Source of the DNA: Bolinopsis microptera
Lineage: Eukaryota > Ctenophora > Tentaculata > Lobata > Bolinopsidae
NCBI RefSeq assembly: GCF_026151205.1
Contig: NC_087082.1
Span: 17,019,401-17,083,400 of the forward strand
DNA length: 64,000 bases
Direction of reading: 5' to 3'
Under the pieces are notes generated by a model. That model was given only the letters and a program-made list of their open reading frames with translations, ran no database searches and was not told the origin of the DNA. Shown here in pieces: positions 43,331-54,682 of this stretch (the first letter of the stretch is position 1; each line of letters begins with the position of its first letter). The translations under genes and the position numbers were made by a program.

Positions 43331-46300
43331 ATGTCCAGTGAGTACAATTTAAGTAGGTATCATCTTACGGATCGTTCACATATTACGTATGCTAGAGGAA
43401 GGGGTTTGGAAATGCTCGTGAGTGTGACTTCTACACAATATAACGGCTTACGAGGACGGGAGGGTGGGGTCTGAGATGGCTTAAATTTGGTTAACGTTAC
43501 ATATGAACGATCAGTACTGCACTGAATAGTGTATATCGCTCCCGTAAATAGTTCAATTTGTCGCAACTATGTTTATTTCACTTATTCTATTGGTTATGAT
43601 ATCCACGAGAAAACCCAAATGTTCGCCCGAAGCATCTCCTGAAGCTTCAAGTGAAATTGTCTTTCTGTTTGTGCTGAGTCGAACACCCAGGCTTAACAAA
43701 GTTGTGGTCAAGTTACCATGATTATTGATTTGCTATTTTCAGTGAACATATTGGAGGACCAATGCCCTACCTGTTACCGAACCTTCAACCCGGACGTGCT
43801 TAAAAAGCATCTGCCAATATGCAACAAGGTCAACACCAAGGTCCGCAAACCCATGGATATTCAGAAAATGAGGGTAGCGGGCACTGACATTAAACTTCCT
43901 GCTAAAAGTGTAAGTTCGGGGAGAGTTTCTATATGTAATATTGAGATTACTCTTCTAGTTCTACCTAATATTATATGATAACATTTTAACGAGAATGTTA
44001 GCGACAGAGAAATCGCCCACACCCCACGATAAATCACATTAATAACCTAACTTTATAGGAGCGTGTGGTGGAAGAGAAACCCAAGAAGTCAGGGCTGGAA
44101 AGAAAAGCACGAGGAATTTGTCCGAAATATCCAATACGCGCGAGAAGCTAAAGCAGCAGAAGCCCGGGGAGAAACAATTGCACCGCCTCCCCCTTCCACA
44201 AAACCATCCGACCACGTGGAATGCCCTACCTGTGGCAGATCGTGAGTGTTTTAGAAGCCATTCTGCTCGATACTAGCTCTTTTATACGCTGTCGATGCGA
44301 ATTTGTTTTGTAAATTGATTTTATAGAGAAACCTTCCAGTCTTGATTGAGTCATATATTTATGCCAATGAATGTATATGTATTTCTACCAAGTTTTTATC
44401 AGGACTATCAAAATTCAGGTTTAATCCAAATGCGGCCGAGCGCCACGTGAAATTCTGTGCGGAGCAAGCAAAGAGAAAGCCTGCAATGACGACGAAAGCA
44501 GCTGCAGCCAAGGAAAAACTGGACAAAATGAAAGGAGTGCGTATTTATTGATTATTTGCGCTATCGAATTAATAATAACTTTAAAACAATAAACGCTCAC
44601 AAAAAGTTGTTTAAAGACGTAGATTATCTTGAAGGTTTGAAGTGATATCAGCTGAAGTTGTCAGGAGATAATTGGTTTTCATCTGTTGCCGACCCTTTGT
44701 CGTGGATATCAAAAACTGCAAATATGCTGACCTTATGACTTGAATGGATTATACAACGTATTTACCCTATTATATTTTCCAGTTTAAATCTACATTCGAC
44801 AAACGGAAACAGCAGCAGCAACAACAAGCTCCTGCGAGAAACGCAGGTGAATTTTGAAAATCTTTTTGTTATCTACTCGGGCTCATATTACTTCATTACT
44901 TATCTGTGAATGGTGTGCTCATTCGAAATTCATTTCTAGGGTTCATTAATGAGAGGTACACCAGAATACCGGTAATGAGACCAGGTAGATTTCTGTGAAC
45001 TTTAATTTAATTTAAGAAAAATAAAAGAATGTCAATCTAGACCACTTTTTTGTTTAAAAATTAAGGTTTTATACACAATACAATTATCGTGCGATTCATG
45101 ATAAAGCACGTACATGGTATTATTTGCACTGATCCCTGTGTACGGAAGTTGATTATTCTTATTTCGAATGTTAATGTTGTTCATCACAATTCTAGCATGT
45201 AGCTGAATATACCTATTGCATTGTCGTGCCGATCATTCAATTGTCTGCATCTAATCAAGAAATATTTCCGCTTCTTTGTTCCGTCTTACGTTACCTTACA
45301 GTTAGAATATTGGCATGCGATTTCTTTAATGGCTAAGTACCCTATTTAGTTTCCATTAATCGAAAAACCATCTTACATAATAATATGATAAGATTATTAA
45401 AAAACATACACTTTTCGGCTGTCGAGTGTCGGTTAATGGAAACTAGTCACTAAGCGGATCAGTAATAAAACAAATTGTTCTCGGTCTTTAAAAAAAAGGA
45501 AACAATTTTCTAGGTCACCTCCGATATCAACAAATTGTATTATGTATATAAATATATTGTACATATATCTTCCGACCGTCACTTACGTGAGATAACGATA
45601 AGTTTCATCGTTATAAACCTAACCAAAACAAATGTGTCCAGGAGGAGTGCGCGGTGCACCACAATCTCGCACGTTGCGTGAGACTGAGAACAAGTCCGCT
45701 CCAACTCCTCTGAGAACTGGGATTCCCAGCAGATACGCTGATAAGGTAAGAGTTGTACTGATAAGGTGGTGAGAATGGTTTTTATGTTTTCTGGGTGAAT
45801 ATATTTGTTAGATTTAGATAATGTATTAACACTTTGTTGCAAGATTAGAGTTATCTCGCCAGAACTGATGCACTTCGTTTTTCATAACTCAACTCACATC
45901 TTTCACATTACATTCTCAATCATTTTACATTTCACATTACATTGTCAATCATTTCACATTTCACCTACCCAATCTCGCCCGTTTCCATGTCACTGATTTC
46001 ACTCTCATGTTACAGCAGGTTGAGGACGACTGGAGCACTCCAATTCATACTTATCACGCTAAACAGAGCACACCAACTAAACAGAGCACACCAGTAAGTC
46101 TATCAACGCATGGTTCATCAACTACTGATGTTCACAGAATTTGTCACCGCATGGTTTGCATGGTATTCTACATATGAGACAGAATGACTGATTTTAGCTT
46201 TATGAACAGTACATCATCACCATCAAACCTTTGCAGTCTGCGTGCAATATACTTTATAGCTGACTCGATAAACCGAAACTTTTTTCTTCGAGATAACTGT

Positions 46301-48952
46301 TCTGCACTTATAATTTATCAAGTAATTATCATTACTTTTTCTTATGATCCTATATAATACTTTTTTTAAAGGAAGAACATATCGTTCGGCCGGAGAAGAA
46401 GTTACTGAATAACCTGAACGCCAGACTCAACGGCGGACCACCGTCCAGAAAGTAAGTGAAGGAAATGTTTTCTAAATGTACATTATTTTTCCCACGATAA
46501 ATGTATAAAATATTGTACATATTGGTAATATTGGCTACACAAATTAATTGTCGAATGTGAAATCATAACAATTACGTCATGATATCAACGATTCATTATT
46601 TTTTAAATCAACGTTATAAAATATGTATATAGTGGACAAAAAACTGTTTATTCAGAAGGTCCATAACTCTTGAATCAATGTTTGTGCTCATTGTCAATGC
46701 TACAATCACTGCATGTCAGAGGAATTGTCTCATACTCATCACTAGAAATCTCACATTCCATCTTTCCTTCATTGAACTTGTACGAGAACATGATCCCAAC
46801 CGTCACAACATGTATCACAACTGACAGAACAAAGTTAAACAGATAGAGATACGTATCTGGTAACCACACGTTGATACCTGATATCACAATGTGAATGCAC
46901 AGAGATATAAACTTATCGACCCCTGCGATAGAGCCCCTGTCTTGGGCAGGTATAGTGTCCTGTAAGAATTCTTGTTTAATAAGAGTGATAGTCCCAGTAA
47001 TCAGTCCTACTGAAAGTGAGATGATGTAGTACCCTACCATCCACCCTGGCATAGTACTGTGCTCCACAACCTCCACCCCCAACATCTGGGGTACCAGGAC
47101 CTCGTATATCCAACTCAGAGTCACGTACACTACCATAAGTAGGGCGATCACGTGACCTACAATGAACATGTCCGCGAACCGTTTACTCCACCTGTACTTG
47201 TACTTAACAATGTTGATCACTGCGCAGATAATGTGGAGAAACTTGGCAATACCGGAGATGTAGCTCATGGAGAGTTCATCTAGCCCGGAACTGAGGAAAA
47301 AGAGAGCCACGTAGGTGTGGGAGATGGTCATGGTGTCCAGTAGGTTAGCCAGTAATATCTTGAATATCCTACAGTCCAGCAGGGACCGGAACTGCATCCT
47401 CAGGTTCCCGGTCAGAGACACTGACTTTTGTTTTCGGGCTGGAATTCCCGGATACTCCTCAAACAGCTTCTTAGACACCAAGGTCATGATCAGTGCTAAG
47501 ATGTAGCAGAACGAACAGAGATAAAGAGAACATTGCTCGAGAGACAGGGAACTGTAAAGCAGTCCCACTATTATCACCTGGATACCATGTGTTAAACTCC
47601 CTATCACAGACCTCCCCGAGTTTGTAACCCCCAGTTTAACATCGTACTTCTTGCTCAGCTCCACGAACAGGTGCCGTTCGAAGTAGGAACCGTCAAAATG
47701 GGCCGCGAATTGGAGCGGCGTGGTCACAACAAATGACAGGCCAAGTTTTAGGTACGGGTCCCAGGACTCCTGGTACATGATAACTCCGTAGAGAAAGAGA
47801 GACGTTCCCTTGATGAAATACAGGACCGGCATCAGCTTTCCGGGCGGGATCTTGTAGAGTTTATCGTTTAAGAGGGAAGTGGGAAGTCCTGTTAGTGTGG
47901 CGATTACTGAGGCTACTTTAACATAGAGGGTCGGGTCGTCTATCAGGTTGTAAAGGTTAACAAGACCCAAGTAGGAGTAGACGGTGCCACTGAAAGAGAG
48001 GAGGTCGAGGAAGAAGGTGATACCCAACACCTTTACCACACCCGGTGTTAGGGTGGCTTGTATCTTGGTCCATGGTGTCGGCATAGTTTTGGTAGAGAGG
48101 TCAGATATTGCTGCTGCAGAAACGACTTTAGGCTGAACGTTTTGATTTTAGATGAATTGTCTGGAAGATTTAGGTCACTACGCAACTCAAGAATCTCTAA
48201 CTGGGACTTCTTGAGAAAAGATGGATATTTATTGAACCAGGAAATGCGAATTTGCAGTTGTTCACAAGAGACTTGAATACACAGAAAATTTACTAATACT
48301 AAAATGTGTGAACATTAAAGTTTGCCTCGTATCTCAACTGTCAAACGTTCAACATGAGGACAAAAATTTATGCTTAACGCTATTTGCGTGGGATCTTGTT
48401 GGTGGTATTCATTGTACGTTAATAACCACTAGTGTAACCTTGGTTACTGGCAAGCGTTTATGGAATTTTCTCAAAAACGTCAAATTCTTCTATATTCTAG
48501 TCTGGGCGGTAGAAAGGACGGTATAAAACCAATTCTTTGTTTTTTAAATGTTTATCGTGTGACAATATGACTACAATGAGCAACTCATTTCAGGGCAACT
48601 TGATATATCGGGAAAATTTAGATTTGTTTACAGTTAAAGTGATCGGGAGTTCTATTTGATACAGTACTTAATACCTGCAATATTCTAGTTGTGAGAAGAT
48701 ATAAAACATGAAAGTGTTAGAAACTAAATAAAAAGCACTCCTCACACCTCTCTCTCTCCCAGGGTATCCAGCGCACGTGGTCCTCCAGCTGAACCTGCAC
48801 CTGCACGTGCAGGGAGCGGGCGCGGCGTCTTCCGCGGAGACCCCGGCAGTAAGAACCCTCCCTACTGTTACGATTGCGGGTACAAATACCCGGTTAAGAC
48901 TGCTCGGTTTTGTTGTGAATGTGGAGAGCCGCGGCTTCGGAATGACGGTTGA
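43331..48952 (+). CDS. ZC2HC1: ZC2HC1-family C2HC zinc-finger protein
   Basis: Exons supported by phase are 43,743-43,909, 44,093-44,241, 44,419-44,536, 44,783-44,846, 44,940-44,984, 45,642-45,745, 46,016-46,093, 46,372-46,451 and 48,763-48,952. A start at 43,331 (ATGTCCA|GTGAGT, phase 1) fits the first acceptor and gives 333 aa; the alternative is ATG 43,718 without that intron (339 aa). Two C2HC fingers, CPTCYRTFNPDVLKKHLPIC and CPTCGRSFNPNAAERHVKFC, are in the family spacing. KEKHEEF precedes the second finger, and the C-terminus has CYDCGYKYP and RFCCECGEPRL, as in vertebrate ZC2HC1A. The middle is low-complexity and disordered. Molecular role is poorly known. Exon 2 has a reading-frame puzzle at its 5' edge (see findings). 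The last intron houses another gene. Confidence 0.85.
46675..48084 (-). CDS. Ferroportin-like (SLC40 family) membrane transporter, intronless
   Basis: A single open frame of 469 aa with about 10-12 hydrophobic membrane segments and short loops. Several stretches recall ferroportin: the late LQDTIPAQDRGSIAGVDKF resembles the ferroportin segment following TM10 (QE.VPE.ERG.VNGVQ), and KLFEEYPGIPARKQ at the end of the N-terminal half resembles YEKTPAL. Ferroportins export Fe2+ across the plasma membrane. The protein is shorter than human ferroportin (571 aa), mainly in the central loop and C-terminus. It lies on the opposite strand inside the last intron of ZC2HC1 (46,452-48,762). Lack of introns suggests a retrocopy origin or intron loss. 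Another MFS family is possible; the membrane-transporter call is firm, the SLC40 call is moderate. Confidence 0.62.
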   Translation of the reverse strand: MPTPWTKIQATLTPGVVKVLGITFFLDLLSFSGTVYSYLGLVNLYNLIDDPTLYVKVASVIATLTGLPTSLLNDKLYKIPPGKLMPVLYFIKGTSLFLYGVIMYQESWDPYLKLGLSFVVTTPLQFAAHFDGSYFERHLFVELSKKYDVKLGVTNSGRSVIGSLTHGIQVIIVGLLYSSLSLEQCSLYLCSFCYILALIMTLVSKKLFEEYPGIPARKQKSVSLTGNLRMQFRSLLDCRIFKILLANLLDTMTISHTYVALFFLSSGLDELSMSYISGIAKFLHIICAVINIVKYKYRWSKRFADMFIVGHVIALLMVVYVTLSWIYEVLVPQMLGVEVVEHSTMPGWMVGYYIISLSVGLITGTITLIKQEFLQDTIPAQDRGSIAGVDKFISLCIHIVISGINVWLPDTYLYLFNFVLSVVIHVVTVGIMFSYKFNEGKMECEISSDEYETIPLTCSDCSIDNEHKH

Positions 48953-50807
48953 AGCCTTTCGAACTTTCTAGATCTTTCTAGAGTCGTTATCGATGTGAAA
49001 TTGAAAGGACTGACAGTGACAATCTGTAAATCAAATCATTAACCATGAACACAGAAGTTAAACCAATGCAAATATTTATCATAATCATATGTAAATTCCA
49101 TGTATATTTAAATTATAGGGTTGTCATTTTAGGGTTGATTTGTAAACTTTTGAATATGTCTCATATTTGTTTTTTTGTTAAAACTGACATTATCTGGCGA
49201 GAATAAGTGATTTAAGTTTTGACATAATAGGCTTATAACGGTTTAAGAAACAGTCTTGTTGAAGCAATAAATATTTTAGTTCTTTGCTTATCATCGCTTT
49301 TGTAAAACTGTCTTGCTATATCTGTTATCTGTGATCAGTGTCGTAACATTAAGTTAAAGTAGCCTGTAAATTATTATTTAGAGTTTTTATTTAAATTAAG
49401 AGGTATTATCGATTTGGCTTAGGATCCAAGCCGAGTTAAACTTAAAATAATTGAGAAATTTTACGCCGTGAAGCTTTTCTTACTGGTTTGAGATATGTTT
49501 AAGAGTAGAATCGCTAATTAGAGTTTGGTACCCGTACAGAACTCAATTTATTGTTGCAATACTTAGTTCATTATCTCTTCTTATTTATATGATATTTTTC
49601 AATTAACTGTCAATTAATTTAACATGATATGCATAGTAGTGTATAAACTATATAGTGTATAAACTAAATTCAGAACAGAGTTCAGAATTAAATAGCCAGA
49701 TAATATATAAATTATAATTGATAATTATATGTATAAATTCTATATAAAAGCATATAGTCAGATAATTTTTAATCATATTCACGTTATACTTATAGTCAGT
49801 ATATTTATATTTCTGTGTTCGTTTTGAAAAGGTTGTGTTATTTTTAAAACCGGTGTAAAAATATTACATCACATTTTAAGTCGCTATACACAGGATTAAT
49901 TATACAAACCTTAAAAGATTGGTAAGCAGTAAGCTATGAAATAGTTCTAACGGCTATAAGTATAACGTGGCTCAAATTATGCTCGATAATTAAACTCTTA
50001 ATAGAATCAGGAACATTTTCCTTCACCTAGCTTTATTGTCACGTGGTTTTGGTCCATTATTTCAACAGCGATATTTTTTAGCTGTATGAGTGTAGGTGAA
50101 CTTTAAAATCAGCTAAATAACGATGAGATTACCTATCATGATACAGCCACTTGTACTACAAGTACAAGTTGTAGTACGGTTCATATAAAACACTAAAAAG
50201 TAATCTTTCGTATCACTTATATGTTTTAAACATCCCCCTCCAGATATAAAACACTTATTAATACGAGAATTTTGTAATCAACCCTAGCATTTAACTACTC
50301 CTCCTGCCTCCGAGATTATCCGTATCGTATGAGTGCAGCTGAACGCTCCAGCTCACACCTGTTAGTCATCTAACAGAATGAGAACGATCAAGAATAAAGA
50401 GATAATTCATCTAGATTCTCCTAAAACCCCGGTGTTAGATAGTTATCTTTAATCACTCCGTAGCTCGATATTAGACGGAAAGCACGTGTCTCGCGAGTCA
50501 CAAGAGTCCCCACTAATAACCAGCTGTTACTCAGATTAACTAGCTGCATCACGTCAAGCGGTCAAGTAATTCAAGTAGGTCCAGTCGCCAGTGAGACAGA
50601 GACTTGTTCGGTTTGAGGGAGGGGATATTTATTATTTATGTTTTGGTGGTAGATTCTGTTGATTACATCATCAGTTAACTTTTTAAAGTTGTATTTTTAA
50701 TCAATTTTTAATTTTATTTTTAAGATCGTTAAAATATTTATGAGAAATAATCCTGTGTCTCTAACTGGTAACTAAATGCTAACAACCGAAACTACGAAGC
50801 TGATAAG
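48953..50807. other. Intergenic region between ZC2HC1 and the GPCR
   Basis: AT-rich, with the ZC2HC1 3' UTR at its start (an AATAAA lies near 49,267). No exon, RNA gene or mobile element is recognised. An ACTACAAGTACAAGTTGTAGT palindrome near 50,155 is the only notable local structure. Confidence 0.45.
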
Positions 50808-51827
50808 ATGATATATTTCCACTTCTCCTCCGCAACCCCCACCCTCTTCATCACTTTCAGTCTGATGATTCTCCTCTTTCTCCTCTCCCTGTTCCTCAAC
50901 CCAACAGTTTTCATTTACAACAAAAGGAAATCTTCCCTAGCAGGACTCCTATACTGTGTCTTGTCTGCAACTGATTTCCTGGTTTGCCTTCTTCTACCCG
51001 GCACCGTGCTCTACTACGCTGCAACTATAAAACTGGACGACATGAGGTGTAGAGGAGTGGGATCAGCAGCAAAGCAGCCACAGAACTGTTTTGCTGCTCC
51101 GAATTTAGTCAATACAATCACGAGTCTGATAATGTCCTCGCTAAACACTACCGTCTTCATTACAACGGGGGTTTTAGCCGTGGTCAGATCTATTCAGATA
51201 ATTTACCCTTTTTACCCCATCGAGAAACGAAATGTGGTGACTGGATTGCTGGCTGTGATCATTGTTCAAGTGTCAATCCACGGGCTGTTTATCTTCTTAC
51301 CCCCAGGAGAAGGGCAGTTCTCCGGCTCAAAGTATGTTACAATGACACTGAACCCTTTTAAGCTACCACTTAAAAGTGAGGTACAGCAAATGGTGTCGGT
51401 CTCGCTACAAAACTGTGTTCTTACTCTGGTTCAGGTAGTTGCAGTGGTGTCCTGTATAATGACAGCTGTTTTTCTTTACCAACAGAGGCTTGTTCCGGGA
51501 GGAAGTGGGGGAGGCAGGGTTCTCAGTGCAGTGAAGGTTATGATGACTAATCTCATGAGCTTTCTGTTAGTAACCATTCTGGGAACACCTATCTGGTTTT
51601 ATGTGATGGAGTCTGATTTCACCGATAATGAGGCGACGTCTAAGGCGAATGGTTGGCTGCAATTTTGGGGTGGAATAATGTTTCCTATTGTTTCCTCAAT
51701 TTGGAATCCTGTTGTCTTTCTGTCACTAACCCCTAAGTCCCGAGCATCACTGCGGAGTCTGTTTGGTGGATGTAAATCGTGTCAGAAGGACCCGGTTGAA
51801 ATTCAACAAGAACATGTTGCTAATTAA
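50808..51827 (+). CDS. Class A (rhodopsin-like) G-protein-coupled receptor
   Basis: An intronless 339-aa frame with seven hydrophobic segments, at about residues 8-34, 45-70, 98-128, 140-162, 198-225, 240-266 and 282-304. Class A landmarks are N in LFLNPTVF (TM1), D in SATDFLVCLLLP (TM2), Cys in the extracellular NCFA region before TM3, Arg in AVVRSIQI at the DRY position (D is replaced by V), and NPVVF at the end of TM7. The ligand cannot be predicted. The N-terminus is short with no signal peptide, typical for small-ligand or peptide receptors of this class. The start at 50,808 leaves about 10 residues before TM1. Confidence 0.85.
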   Translation: MIYFHFSSATPTLFITFSLMILLFLLSLFLNPTVFIYNKRKSSLAGLLYCVLSATDFLVCLLLPGTVLYYAATIKLDDMRCRGVGSAAKQPQNCFAAPNLVNTITSLIMSSLNTTVFITTGVLAVVRSIQIIYPFYPIEKRNVVTGLLAVIIVQVSIHGLFIFLPPGEGQFSGSKYVTMTLNPFKLPLKSEVQQMVSVSLQNCVLTLVQVVAVVSCIMTAVFLYQQRLVPGGSGGGRVLSAVKVMMTNLMSFLLVTILGTPIWFYVMESDFTDNEATSKANGWLQFWGGIMFPIVSSIWNPVVFLSLTPKSRASLRSLFGGCKSCQKDPVEIQQEHVAN

Positions 51828-54351
51828 CATTAAAAGTTTACTGTCACATGTCAGCATTTTACAATGCTTAGCATATTGATATGGACTGAGTCAGTAGTAG
51901 TAGTATATCAATATGTATATATTACCAGAATTCGACCGGGATACCGGCCGGTATTTGGCGATTTTGTACCGGTACCGGTACCGGCCGGGATTTTGGTTTT
52001 AGCCGGGATTTTAGCCGAGATTTTTCCAAAATAAATTCAGTTTTTTTTTCAACGTAAATTTGAGTACAAAATTCGCAAATCTGTAAACATTTTCCTAAAA
52101 CATTTTGATGAAATCATTGAACAATTGACAATGGAGACTGGAGTCAATCTAGATTTAAAATAATCATGGGTTTCATGACGTCGATTTTGAATTTTCTTTT
52201 ACGAGTAATGGACTTCTTTTTGACCATTGTTAATGGTCTGGCCCGGCGCGCCATAACATTTCGAGAAGAAAGCGGCGCGCGCTACTTCGAAGAAATTTAG
52301 ACGAGTAACATCCGTCAAGTATGGAGTAACATCCGTCAAACTTCTTTTTGACTTTAAGTTTAATCATTAATGCTAGAAATATGACTTATGACTTAATTAT
52401 TGTGACTAAGTGTCACGGCTCACGGTTTTTTGTTACCGAGTGCCGAGGGACAAGTAAAACTAAAACAGAGTTCTCCGGGTAAAGAAACTTGAAAGCATTA
52501 ATTAATGTCAATAAATTTTACTATTCAGAATTCACCCTATTCAATTTGCAATTATTCAGGTAAGGTTATGGAAACTGTAAAGTGTAAAGCTCTGACTCCA
52601 ACGTCAAACTCCATGTTCAATTAAATAATTTTGGGACCGTTTATGACATATGAGTATGACGGTTTATGTACATAAATTTGTATCTACATACATTTTTACT
52701 TTAAATAATTAGTATTGCTGGACGCCAGCCTCTCACTGTTATGTGTTACTCACTGTTCTGTTATGTGTTAGTGTTCATAATAGACTTGCTCTAACCAGAG
52801 CCCTCTCGCTTGCAGTAGCGCGCGACCGCCGGAAACAAGCGCGTCACGCAGTACGCGTAGGCACATGGCTATGTGAAATAATAGACTAGCAAGGTAGATT
52901 ATCACAATGCTGGCAAGCATAACCGTTGCCCTTATATTCACAACACTATGTACCCCCTATACTATTATATCCCCTTTATTGTTTTCCAGGCATTAAGACT
53001 CATCGAAAGTAGTTCAGCAGGTATATTTAAGTTCAAAACATTCTAATTCAATGTTAAAGATGACAGGAATAAGAAATAGTTATGTGGAGGTTTTTAAGAA
53101 ATTTGCGCAAAATACGCGCCAGCATGTTATACGAAATTAGGTAAAAAACCCAAAATCGCCATATTCAGGTGCCTTAAAAACCATGTTAAAATCGAGTTAG
53201 AGATCTGAAACTTTGCAGAGCGTCTAGACCTTGTCCAAATCGACTGTAAAAAAAATTTCATGTTGCAGGAGTATCGGGAAGTGGGTTTTCTGGAACCCCT
53301 GTTTTACAACAGATTGTCGTGAAGCTATATATGTATATATATATGTATATATGTATAGACGCTTTTGCAGTAAATTGTAGCCTACATTTAAGTGTCCGTA
53401 GATTCAAAAGTATAAAAGATACAGTCATTTCGAACCACAGGTTTTAAAGATAATTGTTTATACTTTAGTTTACATTATATCGAAAAATAATTTATCGTCA
53501 TCATCATCACTTGATGACGTCATCAATTTAAGTGTTTTTAAAACTTGATTTTTGACAAAATAACAACTTTTCAAATCGATTTTAAAGCATTAAGGAGTAA
53601 TTTTATTCAAAATCTGAGGACATTTTTATCTTAGATAATTGTTCAAGCATTCTGAAAATCTACCGGAAAGTTTTCCTACCTTGCTCCTTCATAAAGATAT
53701 TCGCTATTGAAGTTTGTGCTTTTTTGAAGAATAATTTTATAAAAACACAAAAGTTGTGAATTAGTATTCTCTGGTGTTGGGCCATCCCTTGGGTTGTGGA
53801 GCTCAATTTTGCTTCCTAAAGGTCTAAATTGTGTTATAGGCTAGTTTTAAAGTTGAAAATCGAAAAGTTGCACACGTGGAGACACGCCCAAATTCATTTA
53901 AAATAGCTAAAATCACTAAAAATTGTTATTTTCACGATTTTTACCAACTTTGGAGTCCCGTTGTGATCCAAGTTCTTTTTGAAATCTTCTGAAACTTTTC
54001 ATGCTTATCAAACTATATATTAAATAACACTATGCAAAAATTTATGGTGATTCAATATTTTATGCGCACGCAACGTCCGCTCAAAGTTTGCACGTGCGAA
54101 AGGTGAGAATTTTGCTCATTCGTGATTTCGAATATATTCTGCTTTCCCACGATATTAAAATGGCATTGTATATGAATTTAATGCCAACTTGAATGAGTAA
54201 AAAGTGATATATTCAGTCTGTTATTGACAGATATGCCTACCTAAACACAAGGAAACGTTTTCAAAGGTAAAATTTCGAAATCGTTGAAATTACCTCCTTA
54301 TTAAGTTTCGACTGTGTAAATTAACCTGACATTATAATCAAAAAGAGATGA
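51828..54351. other. Intergenic region, no gene recognised
   Basis: Mostly AT-rich. It contains a CCGG-rich patch at about 51,940-52,020 built from ACCGG and CCGGGAT words, and a TATATATGTA microsatellite at about 53,325-53,360. Reading frames are short and unlike known proteins. Degenerate transposon sequence is possible but I cannot delimit any. Confidence 0.4.
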
Positions 54352-54682
54352 TATTTGACCAAAACCCATAATCATGGGTAGAGTGAACCGCTGCCAGTGT
54401 CTCTCTTTTCCAAACAAAAGAAAATGATATTAATTTGAGGAACCGTCCGCAAATGCAAATTGATACCGAGAATGAAATCGGTCGCTCGCTTTTCCCATTC
54501 ATTCACGGCTTACGTATTGTAATAAAGCTTATTGAATGGGAAAAGCGAGCGACCGATTTCATTCTCGGTATCAATTTGCATTTGCGGACGGTTCCTCAAA
54601 TTAATATCATTTTCTTTTGTTTGGAAAAGAGAGACACTGGCAGCGGTTCACTCTACCCATGATTATGGGTTTTGGTCAAATA
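54352..54682. mobile_element. Perfect 150-bp inverted repeat (fold-back element)
   Basis: Positions 54,352-54,501 and 54,533-54,682 are exact reverse complements by direct reading, separated by 31 bp. The ends read TATTTGACC / GGTCAAATA, so a TA target duplication is possible but is also part of the palindrome. The open frames inside are mirror images of each other and not genes. A transcript across it would form a 150-bp perfect stem. Confidence 0.88.
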
